The notes below the pieces were generated by a model that did no database searches, was not told where the DNA came from, and saw nothing but the letters and a program-made list of their open reading frames with translations. Made by a program: the position numbers and the translations under genes. From Rhodospirillaceae bacterium (GTDB lineage Bacteria; Pseudomonadota; Alphaproteobacteria; Rhodospirillales; Rhodospirillaceae), in NCBI GenBank assembly GCA_040219235.1, contig JAVJSV010000008.1, positions 62,001 through 126,000 of the forward strand: DNA of 64,000 nucleotides, given 5' to 3'. Position 1 is the first letter of the stretch. Each line of letters opens with the position of its first letter. Below are positions 1 to 9,061 of the stretch, piece after piece.

Positions 1-522
1 CTTGGCCAAGCGGGGCAGCCAATGCTTGCGTTGTGCCTCGGTGCCGTAGTGCATGAGCAATTCGCCGGGGCCGAGGGAATTGGGCACCATCACCGTGACC
101 GCCCCGACCAACGACCGTGACGAAATTTTGCGCACCACTTCAGAATGGGCGAACGCCGAGAAGCCAAGACCGCCATGCTCCTTTGGAATAATCATCCCAA
201 AGAAACCCTGTTCTTTAATATAGGCCCAAGCTTCGGGCGACAGGTCACCATCTTGCCAATTAATTTTCCAATCATCGAGTAAGGCGCAGAGGTGACTGAC
301 CGGACCATCCAGGAACACTTGTTCCTCTGATGTCAGTTTTGCGGGCGGTGTTGTGAACAGCTTGGTAAAATCCGGGTTGCCACTGAACAGGTCCGCATCC
401 CACCATACATCGCCAGCTTCCAGCGCATCGCGCTCGGTGCCGGACATGGCGGGTAGCGCTTTACGCGCCCAGCCGAACAACGGTTTAGTAATGAAATCGC
501 GACGAAAGGTCTTGAGGCTCAT
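1..522 (-). CDS. fadE: Acyl-CoA dehydrogenase, FadE type (5' part only)
   Basis: The reverse strand reads an open frame starting at the ATG at 522 (MSLKTFRRDFITKPLFGW) and running off the left edge, so about 174 N-terminal residues are present. The stretch with GFFGMIIPKEHGGLGFSAFA, then SLVGAVTVMVPNS and LGPGELLMHYGT, is the characteristic N-terminal region of the large FadE acyl-CoA dehydrogenases, which carry out the first, FAD-dependent step of fatty acid beta-oxidation. The family is normally about 800 residues, so most of the gene, including the catalytic base, lies outside the window. Family call is confident; substrate range is not visible. Confidence 0.85.
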   Translation of the reverse strand, partial: MSLKTFRRDFITKPLFGWARKALPAMSGTERDALEAGDVWWDADLFSGNPDFTKLFTTPPAKLTSEEQVFLDGPVSHLCALLDDWKINWQDGDLSPEAWAYIKEQGFFGMIIPKEHGGLGFSAFAHSEVVRKISSRSLVGAVTVMVPNSLGPGELLMHYGTEAQRKHWLPRLAK

Positions 523-654
523 GTCGGGTACTCCAGAGTGACAGCACGCCTTATCGGGTAAGTTAAAGGTGCCTCCCTATACTAACGCGCATCAAAGCAT
601 TTTGTTTCGCTTTTAGAGATGGGGTTATTAAAAAGCTTCTGCCAGGGTTCGCGT

Positions 655-3192
655 TTAATTCGGCGCGCGGCCTTGGGTTTCATTCGGCGCGCGGCCTTGG
701 GTTTCATTCACCAAGACCGTGATTTGATTGGAGTCTGCCTCAAGAATAGGAAGAAGCGCTTTCATCTCCTCTACGGACGCCGCGTCATACTCGATAAAGG
801 CCGCGACCTCGCCAAGGCGTTGCGCGCCAAACTGCTGGCAGAGCCCCTTAATGGCATGCCCTTTTTTCTTCAGGTCCTCAATCGACTCTGTCTCTACAGC
901 CGCCACAAAAGAGTCGACATGCTCTGCAAGATTTTTCGCAAAGTTCAACATCATTGGGCTGGTCACTTCATGGCTGAGCGCGTCTTCCAGATCGCGCACC
1001 ATTTCAAAGTTCATCATATCGATATCCATAAACGCCTGATTGCTCTGCGCCGACTTCGTGTCAAGTGTCCCCTGGACGACGACCGCATCGTTCTCGCCAG
1101 ACTCTTCGTCAATGGTTTCCTCGGCCAGCGACACTTCCTGGGCCAGAGACCCGCTTGCCCGGTTCGCATCATCTGCGGTGGACGGCGATTGATCTTCGGA
1201 TGACGTATCAACGAGTTCATCAACCGTTTCAAATAACAACACCCAGTTGATGGGTTTGCCGATAACACGATCAACCCCGGCCTCTAAACAGCGCTGCGTG
1301 TTCTCTTCCAACACATCGGCGGTGAGTGCGATGATTGGTGTGCGTTTTTTCTTAGCGTGCGCGGCTTCGTAGGCACGGATTGCAGCACTGGCCTGGATGC
1401 CATTCATCACCGGCATATGCATATCCATAAAAATGACATCGAAAGTCTGGGCCTTATAGGCGTCGATGGCCTCTCTGCCATTGGTGGCAGATACCACTGT
1501 GTGTCCTGCTTTGGTGAGCATGGCCGTAACAAGCTGACGGATGGTTTCGTTATCATCGGTCACCAGCGCGCTGAGTTTTCTCGCGTTTTGTGCGCTGTTA
1601 AGATGTTGGGCAATGAGGTCATTTTTAGATGCGCGATAGTTTTGCCGCTGCAGGATTTCTTCAATTTGCGCAGCATTGGCAACGATGAGGGGAACCTCAA
1701 CCGTGAACTTTGAACCCAATCCAACCACGGACTCGACCGTAATGTGCCCCCCCATAAAGTCCATAAGCGAAGTTGCAATAGAGAGACCGAGGCCGGTGCC
1801 CCCGAACTGCCGGGTGATGGTGTCATCCACTTGAGAAAAAGCATCGAAGATAGAGTCCAAACGGTCTGCCGGTATACCCTGTCCGGTATCTTTGACCGAG
1901 ATCGCAGTGTTCGCCAGACCTGAGTCACCGACAGACTGGGTGACCTCGATCGTAACGCTTCCTTTTTCAGTAAACTTAATGGCGTTGTTGACGATGTTGC
2001 TGATGACCTGACGGAGACGCGTGGGATCGCCCACAACGGCATCCTGTTTAAGGTCTGAAAGTTCCAGGCCGAGCAGATATCCCTTAGCTGATGCGACGGA
2101 CGAAAACAAACTCTGAATGCCGCGCAGGAGTTCTGTCAAACTGAACGCGCGGTTTTCCAACTTGAGGTGACCGGATTCAATTTTTGAAAAATCGAGAACC
2201 TCATTGAGTAAAAACGTTAGGTTCTCAGCTGAACCCGTAAGTTCATCTAAATGCTGGTTTTGCTCCTGGTTTAATTTGGTCAAACGCAGGAGGTCAGCCA
2301 AACCGATGATACCGGTGAGCGGGGTGCGTAATTCATGACTGATGACAGCCAGAAATTTCGATTTTGCTTCGCTCGCCCGATTGGCTTTTTCGGACAGACG
2401 TTTGAGGTCGTCCTTCTGTTTATTCTCGCGTTTGACCGAGCGCACATAGGTATACGTGCCTTGCACGAACAGCGTGAATTGAAACGCGATAATGGCCATC
2501 ACAATCAGCGGCAAAAAATTCTCAAACCGAGAATCAAGGCGGGTGAATAACAGGGCCAAAATAAGAATATTGGCGTTATACAATACCGCCCGCAGCCCCA
2601 TGTTACGGCTATAAGTCTGACCTTCAAAAAAGAACTGGATGGGCTCGAAGGATTTTAGTTTTTCAAAACTGGCGGCACAGGCGAGCGCCATGAGCACAGT
2701 GGTCACCACAGCCATCTCGCCATAGTAGTTCTCGGCTCCAACCGCATGACCGATTAAGGAAACAACGGTGATCCCGGCAGAAACCACAAACGCAGCTTGA
2801 GCTGGAATGCCTAATTTCGCGCGGGCAAACAGCAGTGACAGAAGCAAGCTGAGAAGGGCCAGATCAGTCAGCACCCCCATTGACGGGGCCGCACTGGTGG
2901 CACCAATCAGTACTGCCTGGACATCATCTAAAACGGATAGACCTGCAAGGATTTCAATGAAACGCCATATAACGATGAGAGCGACGGCACTCAACGCCCC
3001 CAGATAAAGCCTCTGATGCTGCCCCTCGTCCTTGCGGGTCAACGCGAAAAATAACAACGCGAAGACCAGCGTCGTGAAAAAATGCGTCCCCGGCAAATCG
3101 GACGACGGTTTATAGAACCACAACCACTGCAGCGGATAGGCTGCCAAAGCAACAATGGAGAAAACAAAAAGGATGAGCCGGAACTGTGCCAT
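655..3192 (-). CDS. Hybrid sensor histidine kinase with REC and HPt domains
   Basis: 845 residues. The first roughly 250 residues carry about seven hydrophobic segments (an integral membrane sensor without a large periplasmic loop). A linker then leads to the HisKA box SHELRTPL with phospho-acceptor His near 286, a HATPase domain (N box NIVNNAIKFT, G box GGTGLGLSIA), a receiver domain with the acceptor Asp in FMDMHMPVMNG, and a C-terminal HPt domain with its His in KGHAIKGLCQQ. This H-D-H order matches tripartite ArcB/BarA/TorS-like kinases, whose phosphate normally passes to a separate response regulator; none is encoded nearby. The last 17 residues contain an exact duplicated octapeptide (ETQGRAPN twice) caused by a DNA tandem repeat, probably an expendable tail. 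The stimulus is unknown. Confidence 0.93.
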   Translation of the reverse strand: MAQFRLILFVFSIVALAAYPLQWLWFYKPSSDLPGTHFFTTLVFALLFFALTRKDEGQHQRLYLGALSAVALIVIWRFIEILAGLSVLDDVQAVLIGATSAAPSMGVLTDLALLSLLLSLLFARAKLGIPAQAAFVVSAGITVVSLIGHAVGAENYYGEMAVVTTVLMALACAASFEKLKSFEPIQFFFEGQTYSRNMGLRAVLYNANILILALLFTRLDSRFENFLPLIVMAIIAFQFTLFVQGTYTYVRSVKRENKQKDDLKRLSEKANRASEAKSKFLAVISHELRTPLTGIIGLADLLRLTKLNQEQNQHLDELTGSAENLTFLLNEVLDFSKIESGHLKLENRAFSLTELLRGIQSLFSSVASAKGYLLGLELSDLKQDAVVGDPTRLRQVISNIVNNAIKFTEKGSVTIEVTQSVGDSGLANTAISVKDTGQGIPADRLDSIFDAFSQVDDTITRQFGGTGLGLSIATSLMDFMGGHITVESVVGLGSKFTVEVPLIVANAAQIEEILQRQNYRASKNDLIAQHLNSAQNARKLSALVTDDNETIRQLVTAMLTKAGHTVVSATNGREAIDAYKAQTFDVIFMDMHMPVMNGIQASAAIRAYEAAHAKKKRTPIIALTADVLEENTQRCLEAGVDRVIGKPINWVLLFETVDELVDTSSEDQSPSTADDANRASGSLAQEVSLAEETIDEESGENDAVVVQGTLDTKSAQSNQAFMDIDMMNFEMVRDLEDALSHEVTSPMMLNFAKNLAEHVDSFVAAVETESIEDLKKKGHAIKGLCQQFGAQRLGEVAAFIEYDAASVEEMKALLPILEADSNQITVLVNETQGRAPNETQGRAPN
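661..708. repeat. Perfect 24-bp tandem duplication (2 copies)
   Basis: Two identical 24-bp units (661-684 and 685-708) lie at the very 3' end of the hybrid kinase gene and encode the duplicated octapeptide ETQGRAPN. A multiple of three preserves the frame. It looks like a replication-slippage product and adds eight residues after the HPt domain. Confidence 0.95.
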
Positions 3193-3302
3193 AGACCAAA
3201 TCTAAATGTGGATTAGATTTTAGAGTAACACGTAAAAACGTCCTTGCGTCCGCTTGATTATTGTTAGGCTGATGTTCAACTTATCGGTTTTCGAGAGTCC
3301 GC

Positions 3303-3767
3303 TTAGTCCCGCTCAACCCGGCCCAATGCACCAAGCATCTTCCAGTCGCCGGTTTCATCCCGCACCCACACATGGCAGATGTGCAGCAATTCATCAACGG
3401 CGGTGCCATCGGGAAGCATGGTTCTGTGGGTGGTGTAATACAGGACTGCCGTGTCGTCGTGCAGCGCTAGGTCATCAAAAGTAATTTCCCGCTTTTCCTG
3501 ATTGGGCACAACCAAGTTGGCCTGCATACGTTTAAGATCGTCAAGCGATGATGGCTGCGGCGAGCCGGGCGGCCAGCCGACGTAATGCTGGGACGCATGT
3601 TCGATGTAATAATCCAGACCCGTTTTGCCCCAGGCGTCATAGATCGCGAGTTCTTTCGCCCAAATCGCTGCTTTGGCCGCTTCATATTCGGCTGAAGTGT
3701 TGGCCTGGACTGGGGTGAAGCCACTGAGGCTCATCAACGCAACAACCGCGATTTTTAATAATTTCAT
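3303..3767 (-). CDS. Exported SnoaL/NTF2-like protein (paralogue 1 of 3)
   Basis: 154 residues from the ATG at 3767, chosen because AGGAGG sits a few bases upstream and the next residues form a signal peptide (MKLLKIAVVALMSLSGF, cleavage near VQA). The mature part has helix IWAKELAIYDAWGKTGLDYY, the motif YVGWPPGSPQPS and strands LYYTTHRTMLPDGT and ICHVWVRDETGDWKMLG, which fit the cone-shaped NTF2-like/SnoaL (DUF4440) fold. It is clearly paralogous to the proteins at 40234-40701 (closest) and 28806-29336. Its ribosome binding site overlaps the stop of the TonB receptor just upstream, so the two are probably cotranscribed. The family includes small ligand-binding proteins, isomerases and proteins of unknown role; no function can be assigned here. 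Confidence 0.85.
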   Translation of the reverse strand: MKLLKIAVVALMSLSGFTPVQANTSAEYEAAKAAIWAKELAIYDAWGKTGLDYYIEHASQHYVGWPPGSPQPSSLDDLKRMQANLVVPNQEKREITFDDLALHDDTAVLYYTTHRTMLPDGTAVDELLHICHVWVRDETGDWKMLGALGRVERD

Positions 3768-3775
3768 GTTACCTC

Positions 3776-5896
3776 CTAAAAGGACGATCTGAGGCGGAAC
3801 CCCGCAATCCAACCGCGCTCGGCCTCCCGAAACTCGATACGGTCGATGTTACCACTGGCCTGATTCGGAGTAAAAATAGTGCGGACCCGTTTGTTGGTGA
3901 CCTCGAGCATATTGGCCCAGAACAAACGGAGGATCGTACCCTCCATAATTGTTTGTTCCAGAAAAATACGAGCATCCAGCGTGACGGACTTACGGTCAAA
4001 CTCAAGCACATCGCTTTCCAACTGCGGGCCTTTCTTGGACAAATCAAAGCCATAGGATGTCCCAAATGCCTTTAGGTCATGGCGGGCTTCCATTTTGTAT
4101 TCATATTCGTGCTGATTGCCGAAGCGGCGTTTAACACCGGTAAAGGGGTCTTCGACTTTTGAGTCCTGCAGCAGAACCGATCCACTCACCACCGCATCCA
4201 CATTGGTAAAGCGGCCAAAACGGATACTGGTTTCCACCTCGACCCCGTAATGATCGCCACTGCCGAGATTACCAGGTTGGGAATCCGTGAGGCCAAAGGG
4301 AATGAGGTCTTTCACGTCATTGACGCGGCGGTAGAACACGCGGCCATTGACCACCCCAATGCCATTGCTGAGGCGGCGCTCGGCCCCCACTTCAAAGTCC
4401 CAGGATTTTTCAGGCGCCAGATTGGGGTTCCCGGAGAGAACCTCGTTGTCTTCGCGATTGACAGTGGCGACAAAGTCATCGAAGTCCAGTTGGCCAACAT
4501 CGCGCCGGGCCGAAAACCACAGTTGCGTATCGGGAATGGCGTTGTACCAGATATCCAGGCTGGGTTTGACGAAGGTGAACGACCGCTCGGTGCCCACGTC
4601 ACTTCCGATCTGGGTCAGGTCAGAATATTCAGCGGCCAGGCCGGTTTCAATTTCCAGACCATCAACCGGTTTCCAACTGTAGGTGCTGAAGCCCTCGACA
4701 CGGTCTTCGGTGATGCGTTGATCACTGTTGATGATGGGAATATCGATCTGTTCGCCGCCCACGACTGAAAAGAAATTCAGGTCTTTGTCGAGGGTGTTAA
4801 TGGCTCCTTCGACGCCAATTTCTAGATCGTGCTTTTTGGCAATGTTCCAATTGACGGTCCCACGCAGAATTTTTTCTGTGCTTGTCTCGTCGCGACCGTC
4901 ACCGCCCTGAATAACAAGGTCATCGCCAATCCGCGCGAAGTTTTCATTCTCGCGGTCTTCAGTGGACCGGGAGTAAATGAATAAGCCCGTGAAATTCATC
5001 GATTTGCTGAGCGCCTGGCTATAGTCGCCGCTAATTTCCCAGGTGTTGTCTTTGCCCGTGATGTTATCCACCACAGTGCCCTGCTGGATCAGCGGGCCCG
5101 AGCCCGGGTCAACAAAGATGACCGTGGTGTCGTCGTTGTCGAGGGGAAACGTGTTAAAAAGACCGTTCACCTGGAGCGTTTGACCGCCCTCCCAATTGTA
5201 GGTCAGCGCGCTGCGCGCCTCGTATTGTCTTTGTTTCTGGCGGCGCTCTTCTTCAATGACACCCGTCCGTTCACCATTGGGCGTGGTGATGATGTCAATT
5301 ACATCGGTCGGCGATTGCCCGGGCCTGGTTTGTGCAGAAAATGTATAAGATAAATTTCCGGCGGAACCATTGTAGGCAATGCTGCCCATGGGTTGCGCAG
5401 GACCATCGGAAAACGCAAAGACACCGACTTGGGCATAACCGCTGCCTGAGCCTGCACCTTCTTTGAGAACAACGTTGATCACGCGCACGCCCACATCCGT
5501 ATCCAGTTCACGGACATTGCCGGTGATCAACTCAATGCGTGCGACAGATTTTGCCGGGAAGCGCTCGAGAAAGCTGCCGCCCTCGTTTTCTTTCCCGGTT
5601 AAACGCTTGCCATCAATCATGATCTGATCGGTGTTCGACCTTAAGCCGCGGCGTTCTTCCTGCTCCTGGTTAAAATTCCCCACCACACCTTCGGTGCCGG
5701 GGATGCGGTTGAGCATATCCTCAACGGTGATAGGGTTATAGGGTGCAAAGTAATCCGCTTCGTATACGACGACCGACGACGTTTCATCCGCCGTGCGATC
5801 GCGCACTTCAGGGTCTTGCGCCAGGGCTGTGAAACCCATGAAACCCATGAAACCAATGATAACCGTCGCAAAACCTGAGCCAAAGAACCGAATCAT
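3776..5896 (-). CDS. TonB-dependent outer-membrane receptor
   Basis: 706 residues with an N-terminal signal peptide (hydrophobic run ending TALAQ), a plug domain beginning around VVVYEADYFAPYNPITVEDMLNR with the plug signature IPGTEGV and MIDGKRLTGK, then alternating amphipathic strands of the 22-strand barrel, ending in a terminal aromatic (RLRSSF) as outer-membrane proteins do. The family imports bulky or scarce ligands such as siderophores, cobalamin or glycans using TonB-ExbBD energy. It is on the short side for the family. The signal peptide contains a 9-bp repeat giving GFMGFMGF. It is upstream of, and probably cotranscribed with, the SnoaL-like gene at 3303. The ligand cannot be read from sequence. 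Confidence 0.9.
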   Translation of the reverse strand: MIRFFGSGFATVIIGFMGFMGFTALAQDPEVRDRTADETSSVVVYEADYFAPYNPITVEDMLNRIPGTEGVVGNFNQEQEERRGLRSNTDQIMIDGKRLTGKENEGGSFLERFPAKSVARIELITGNVRELDTDVGVRVINVVLKEGAGSGSGYAQVGVFAFSDGPAQPMGSIAYNGSAGNLSYTFSAQTRPGQSPTDVIDIITTPNGERTGVIEEERRQKQRQYEARSALTYNWEGGQTLQVNGLFNTFPLDNDDTTVIFVDPGSGPLIQQGTVVDNITGKDNTWEISGDYSQALSKSMNFTGLFIYSRSTEDRENENFARIGDDLVIQGGDGRDETSTEKILRGTVNWNIAKKHDLEIGVEGAINTLDKDLNFFSVVGGEQIDIPIINSDQRITEDRVEGFSTYSWKPVDGLEIETGLAAEYSDLTQIGSDVGTERSFTFVKPSLDIWYNAIPDTQLWFSARRDVGQLDFDDFVATVNREDNEVLSGNPNLAPEKSWDFEVGAERRLSNGIGVVNGRVFYRRVNDVKDLIPFGLTDSQPGNLGSGDHYGVEVETSIRFGRFTNVDAVVSGSVLLQDSKVEDPFTGVKRRFGNQHEYEYKMEARHDLKAFGTSYGFDLSKKGPQLESDVLEFDRKSVTLDARIFLEQTIMEGTILRLFWANMLEVTNKRVRTIFTPNQASGNIDRIEFREAERGWIAGFRLRSSF
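5831..5848. repeat. 9-bp tandem repeat in signal-peptide coding region
   Basis: Two exact copies of a 9-bp unit (5831-5839, 5840-5848) and a third partial copy extend the hydrophobic core of the TonB receptor signal peptide (GFMGFMGF). Consistent with slippage; the frame is kept. Confidence 0.85.
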
Positions 5897-5962
5897 ACCC
5901 TACCCTATCTTGATCCATATCCCCGCAGTGAGATGTTTTATGCACGGGTGTTCCCAAATGAA

Positions 5963-5986
5963 AAACCCCGCGTATCAGCGGGGTTT
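5963..5986 (-). terminator. Rho-independent terminator
   Basis: A perfect 9-bp stem (AAACCCCGC / GCGGGGTTT) with a six-base loop, followed on the minus strand by a run of five T. It lies 27 bases past the stop of the methyltransferase gene at 6013-7218 and upstream of the TonB receptor start, so it should separate these two same-strand genes. Confidence 0.85.
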
Positions 5987-6012
5987 CCCAAGCGATCATT
6001 AGTTTGTTTGGC

Positions 6013-7218
6013 TTACGCTTGTTTTATGGCGTGACGGACACCAAAACCACGCAACACCGCAACGGCATCTTCCTTGAGTTTGAAGCCGGCATTTACCAGT
6101 TCATCCTCCATATTGATGCTGCGGAACTCTTTGCTCCACACTTCCGTGTTCCAGCGGTGATCCCACCAGGTGCGGTATTGGGCATAGGCTGGATTCTTGT
6201 CGGGCCGGGTTTGGAAATCAACCGGATAGAAATAGCCGCCCTTACGGGTAACGCGATAGGCTTCACGGAACACTTCGCGGGTTTTATCGGCCGGCAGTTC
6301 GTGGTGAATGATGAAGGAGGTCACGATATCGAAGTGATCATCCGGGAACTTGGTGTCTTCCGCCAGACGCTGGGCGAAGTTGACATCCACACCCAGTTCA
6401 ACAGCGCGCATATGACCATACCGGACCAGCGGCCCACCGACATCAATGCCCCAAACTTCGGCATCCGGGAAACGCTCTTTAAGCGCCACGGTGAACTGAC
6501 CGGGTCCACAGCCCTGCACCAGGATGCGTTTGACCTTGCCATCTTCGGGCAACGGCATGCGCTCGGCGGTGCCGATGTGAATTTGATCCTGTTCATTGTC
6601 ACCGCGACCACCGGTATAAAAATTGTTGGTGCCGTAGTGATACAGATGACCTGCGAAGGCATCGCCGACATAGCCACCGGGCTGCATGTGAATTTCATGC
6701 TTGGTGTAGGTGGGGATTTCCATGTCCGGGTTCAGTTCCAGCGTGCCGGGACCAATGTTATCGGTGGCTTCCATTTCGGCCAGGTAGGCATCGGCATGTT
6801 CGTGATAGTAGTCCTGCATACCCTTCCACATGATCTGCTGGTTGCTGATCCAGGTGCGACCGCTGGTGCCGACCACGTGATCATTCTCAATCATTGGCAG
6901 AGCCTCTTCGACGCTCATGGGCGCGCGTTTGTCGAGACCCTTATCTTCCATGATCTTCTCAACGCGCTGCTGGGCGGCCTTGTTGGCATGGGTCGCATGC
7001 CAGCCACGGAACCCGGAATGGAAATCATGTTGGCTTTCCATGTGCAGGGTCGGGAGACGCTCGTGCCGACCATCGGTGCCGCGAGGCTCAACCTCACCCG
7101 GAAGCGTGCGGTTGGTGGCATAGGTTGTGGCGGCGGTCGCTTTGCGACTGCCAAAGGCGGCGCCAACAAAGGACCCCACGGCAGCCGTGGCGGCAAACAG
7201 TGAACGGCGGTCTAACAT
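6013..7218 (-). CDS. SAM-dependent methyltransferase with Tat-like leader (family copy A)
   Basis: 401 residues from the ATG at 7218, chosen for the AGGAGGAGAG ribosome site upstream. The N-terminus reads MLDRRSLFAATAAVGSF, a twin-arginine followed by a hydrophobic stretch and an ATAA-like cleavage site, so it resembles a Tat signal peptide. Residues about 157-182 contain GTLELNPDMEIPTY and IHMQPGGYV, a block shared with the homologues at 16002 and 49259. A class I Rossmann methyltransferase core follows: motif I VQGCGPGQ (about 234-241), acidic GIDVG (about 257-261) and the FDIVTSFIIHHELP region. The family uses S-adenosylmethionine; the substrate is unknown. An exported SAM methyltransferase would be odd because SAM is cytoplasmic. 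A terminator follows the gene. Confidence 0.85.
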   Translation of the reverse strand: MLDRRSLFAATAAVGSFVGAAFGSRKATAATTYATNRTLPGEVEPRGTDGRHERLPTLHMESQHDFHSGFRGWHATHANKAAQQRVEKIMEDKGLDKRAPMSVEEALPMIENDHVVGTSGRTWISNQQIMWKGMQDYYHEHADAYLAEMEATDNIGPGTLELNPDMEIPTYTKHEIHMQPGGYVGDAFAGHLYHYGTNNFYTGGRGDNEQDQIHIGTAERMPLPEDGKVKRILVQGCGPGQFTVALKERFPDAEVWGIDVGGPLVRYGHMRAVELGVDVNFAQRLAEDTKFPDDHFDIVTSFIIHHELPADKTREVFREAYRVTRKGGYFYPVDFQTRPDKNPAYAQYRTWWDHRWNTEVWSKEFRSINMEDELVNAGFKLKEDAVAVLRGFGVRHAIKQA

Positions 7219-7304
7219 CTGGTCTCTCCTCCTGAAAAATAATCCGCTAAAATCTAGCAAAAACGGAGGAGATGAGAAAACCTATTCGGCATCTATAAGC
7301 CTTA

Positions 7305-7328
7305 CGTTTTGCAAAGTTTCGTAAAACG
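7305..7328. promoter_or_regulatory. Inverted repeat in divergent intergenic region
   Basis: CGTTTT (7305-7310) and AAAACG (7323-7328) form an inverted repeat with a 12-base centre in the 242-base gap between the divergent methyltransferase (minus) and VOC (plus) genes. It could be an operator for either gene. Only symmetry and position support this; nothing else stands out in the gap apart from the ribosome sites. Confidence 0.3.
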
Positions 7329-7460
7329 GTCCTGGTATGCGCTTTTGTCGCAAAGCAGGTTCACGCAAAGGCCCGGAAACCCTATACTCTGAACACAATA
7401 ACTCATTTGAGGCGAAAGCCCTTCCGGATGCTAGGGAATCGGCCCCTATTAGGAAAAACT

Positions 7461-7988
7461 ATGAAACTCAGTCAGATGGTCCGCGCGGCCTTACAGGTGT
7501 CAAATTTAGAGCAATCCAAAGCATTTTACACTCAGGTGCTGGGCCTGACCGAGGTCTACTCAGAAGGCACAGCGGTTGGCGGCAACATGCACGAATTCAT
7601 CGGTATGCCAGATGGCGTGACCACCCGGGTCTGCGTGCTGAAGCATCCAGACTACTCAGCCTACGGCATGGTCGGGCTGTTTGAAGTGAAAAACCCGGAG
7701 CCGCCCAAGATCAAACGGGACAGCGAGGGCTGTAACCTCGGCGAACTGTGCATGGTGTTTTACTGCAGCGATCTGGATGAAGTCGTCCTCCGCGCCAAAG
7801 ACCACCCGCACACCCTTGTCTGTGAACCGGCCCGGCTGCGGGTCCGGGGCTATGTGAAACAGCGGGAAATGGCCCTGCGCGGCCCCGATGGCGAAAAGAT
7901 CAACCTGATCGAATGGGACCCCGCCAAAGCGGTTGAGGGCGACAAGCCAGAGAAATGGGCCGGGGAATGGCAAGGCGAGCCGGAATAG
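7461..7988 (+). CDS. VOC (glyoxalase/bleomycin-resistance) superfamily protein
   Basis: 175 residues from the ATG at 7461 (MKLSQMVRAALQVS), preceded by AGGA. The opening AALQVSNLEQSKAFYTQVLGL is the hallmark first beta-alpha-beta unit of the vicinal oxygen chelate fold, and the end KQREMALRGPDGEKINLIEW is the typical closing strand with its metal-ligand Glu/Asp region. Members are metal-dependent lyases, isomerases, dioxygenases or resistance proteins; which reaction applies is not visible. It is a single gene, divergent from the methyltransferase and convergent with the hydrolase at 8006. Confidence 0.85.
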   Translation: MKLSQMVRAALQVSNLEQSKAFYTQVLGLTEVYSEGTAVGGNMHEFIGMPDGVTTRVCVLKHPDYSAYGMVGLFEVKNPEPPKIKRDSEGCNLGELCMVFYCSDLDEVVLRAKDHPHTLVCEPARLRVRGYVKQREMALRGPDGEKINLIEWDPAKAVEGDKPEKWAGEWQGEPE

Positions 7989-8005
7989 GCTGGCTTAAAT
8001 TCGCA

Positions 8006-8980
8006 TCAAGCAAACCCTATATCTGCTAGAAATCCTGAGACGGAGTCAAAAATCTCTTTATCATGTCCCACCCAGACATGACCGCCTTGCCGGTAAACGA
8101 TCAGCCGTGCGCCTGTCACTTGGGCAGCGATATGGCGCGCCGCATCAACGGTTAAGAAACGATCATCTTCCAGCGAAATTGCCAAAGTCGGCGCTGTAAT
8201 TTTGGTGAGCATGGCCGGGGGCGGGTTTCCGGCCTGACGGGCGTCATTGAGTAATCCTTCCGCCCGGTCACTGACCGGTAGAATGCCGTGCAGTATGTTT
8301 GAAACACGTTCTTGTTCAGATGGGGTTGCGGCTGAGACCAAGCCAGGATCCGTTGCCAGCAGCGTTTTTATAATCACGTCTGGCATGGTTGTAATTGCCG
8401 TCCAAAACAGAAAATCTGACTGCAAGACATTCTGAGCAATAAGGTTTTGCAGCGGGCTCCAAGGCCGCGCGGGCGGACGATTGGGGGCATATGTCGCTGG
8501 TACAATCGGGATTAAAGCGGCACAGCGCCCAGGATGCCGGATGGCGAACTCCAGAGCCGAGAGCGCACCGGCGGACCCACCAGCGATAGCTGCTTTTTGG
8601 ATACCAAGCAGATCAAGAAGATCAACCAACGCGTCGGCTTGGTTTTGAGGTGACGGATCAACTGGCATTGAAGAACGGAGATACCCAAAACGCGACGGAG
8701 CAATGATCCGGTATCCAGATGCAGCGAGCCGCTTCGCAAAGAGCAACCCTTGATCAAAGCCACCACCTGTTCCATGGATCATCAAAAAGGGTGGCCCTTC
8801 ACCCATCTCAGCATATTCGAGTGAACCAAAGCGGCTTTGTACTATTGTGCTGTTGCCACGCTCAATATTTGCGCGGGCCTGCTTAAGAGTCCTGCGGTAA
8901 GACAACGCCGCAAGTCCGCTCGCTGCGGATAGGGTCGTTAAACCAAGTCCAATACCCGCGAATTGCCGACGCGTTATCAT
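8006..8980 (-). CDS. Alpha/beta hydrolase with Tat-like signal
   Basis: 324 residues from the ATG at 8980; another ATG six bases upstream (8986) is possible, but AGGA is better spaced for the inner one. The N-terminus MITRRQFAGIGLGL is a Tat-like leader followed by a hydrophobic segment (cleaved or retained as an anchor). The fold signature is clear: oxyanion region MIHGTGGGFDQG, nucleophile elbow GGSAG with Ser about 136, acid in ISLEDDRFLT and His in GGHVWVGH. It is therefore a probable periplasmic esterase or related hydrolase of unknown substrate. It lies downstream of the convergent VOC gene with no terminator between them. Confidence 0.87.
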   Translation of the reverse strand: MITRRQFAGIGLGLTTLSAASGLAALSYRRTLKQARANIERGNSTIVQSRFGSLEYAEMGEGPPFLMIHGTGGGFDQGLLFAKRLAASGYRIIAPSRFGYLRSSMPVDPSPQNQADALVDLLDLLGIQKAAIAGGSAGALSALEFAIRHPGRCAALIPIVPATYAPNRPPARPWSPLQNLIAQNVLQSDFLFWTAITTMPDVIIKTLLATDPGLVSAATPSEQERVSNILHGILPVSDRAEGLLNDARQAGNPPPAMLTKITAPTLAISLEDDRFLTVDAARHIAAQVTGARLIVYRQGGHVWVGHDKEIFDSVSGFLADIGFA

Positions 8981-9061
8981 AGCCATTTCCTACTTCAAGA
9001 AGGATATACTACTCCCACATCACACCTCGGGCGTTCTGGAAATCGTTGAGACTTGGCTGAT

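Noticed and set aside
619-1203. Plus-strand frame of 194 codons opposite the hybrid kinase 3' end
   Set aside because: It is antisense to the REC/HPt-coding part and its sequence includes the tandem repeat read backwards; no protein features.
6004-7203. Long plus-strand open frame (399 codons) opposite methyltransferase copy A
   Set aside because: The minus-strand frame has clear SAM motifs and a ribosome site; the plus-strand translation has no recognisable motif and arises from codon bias of the real gene.
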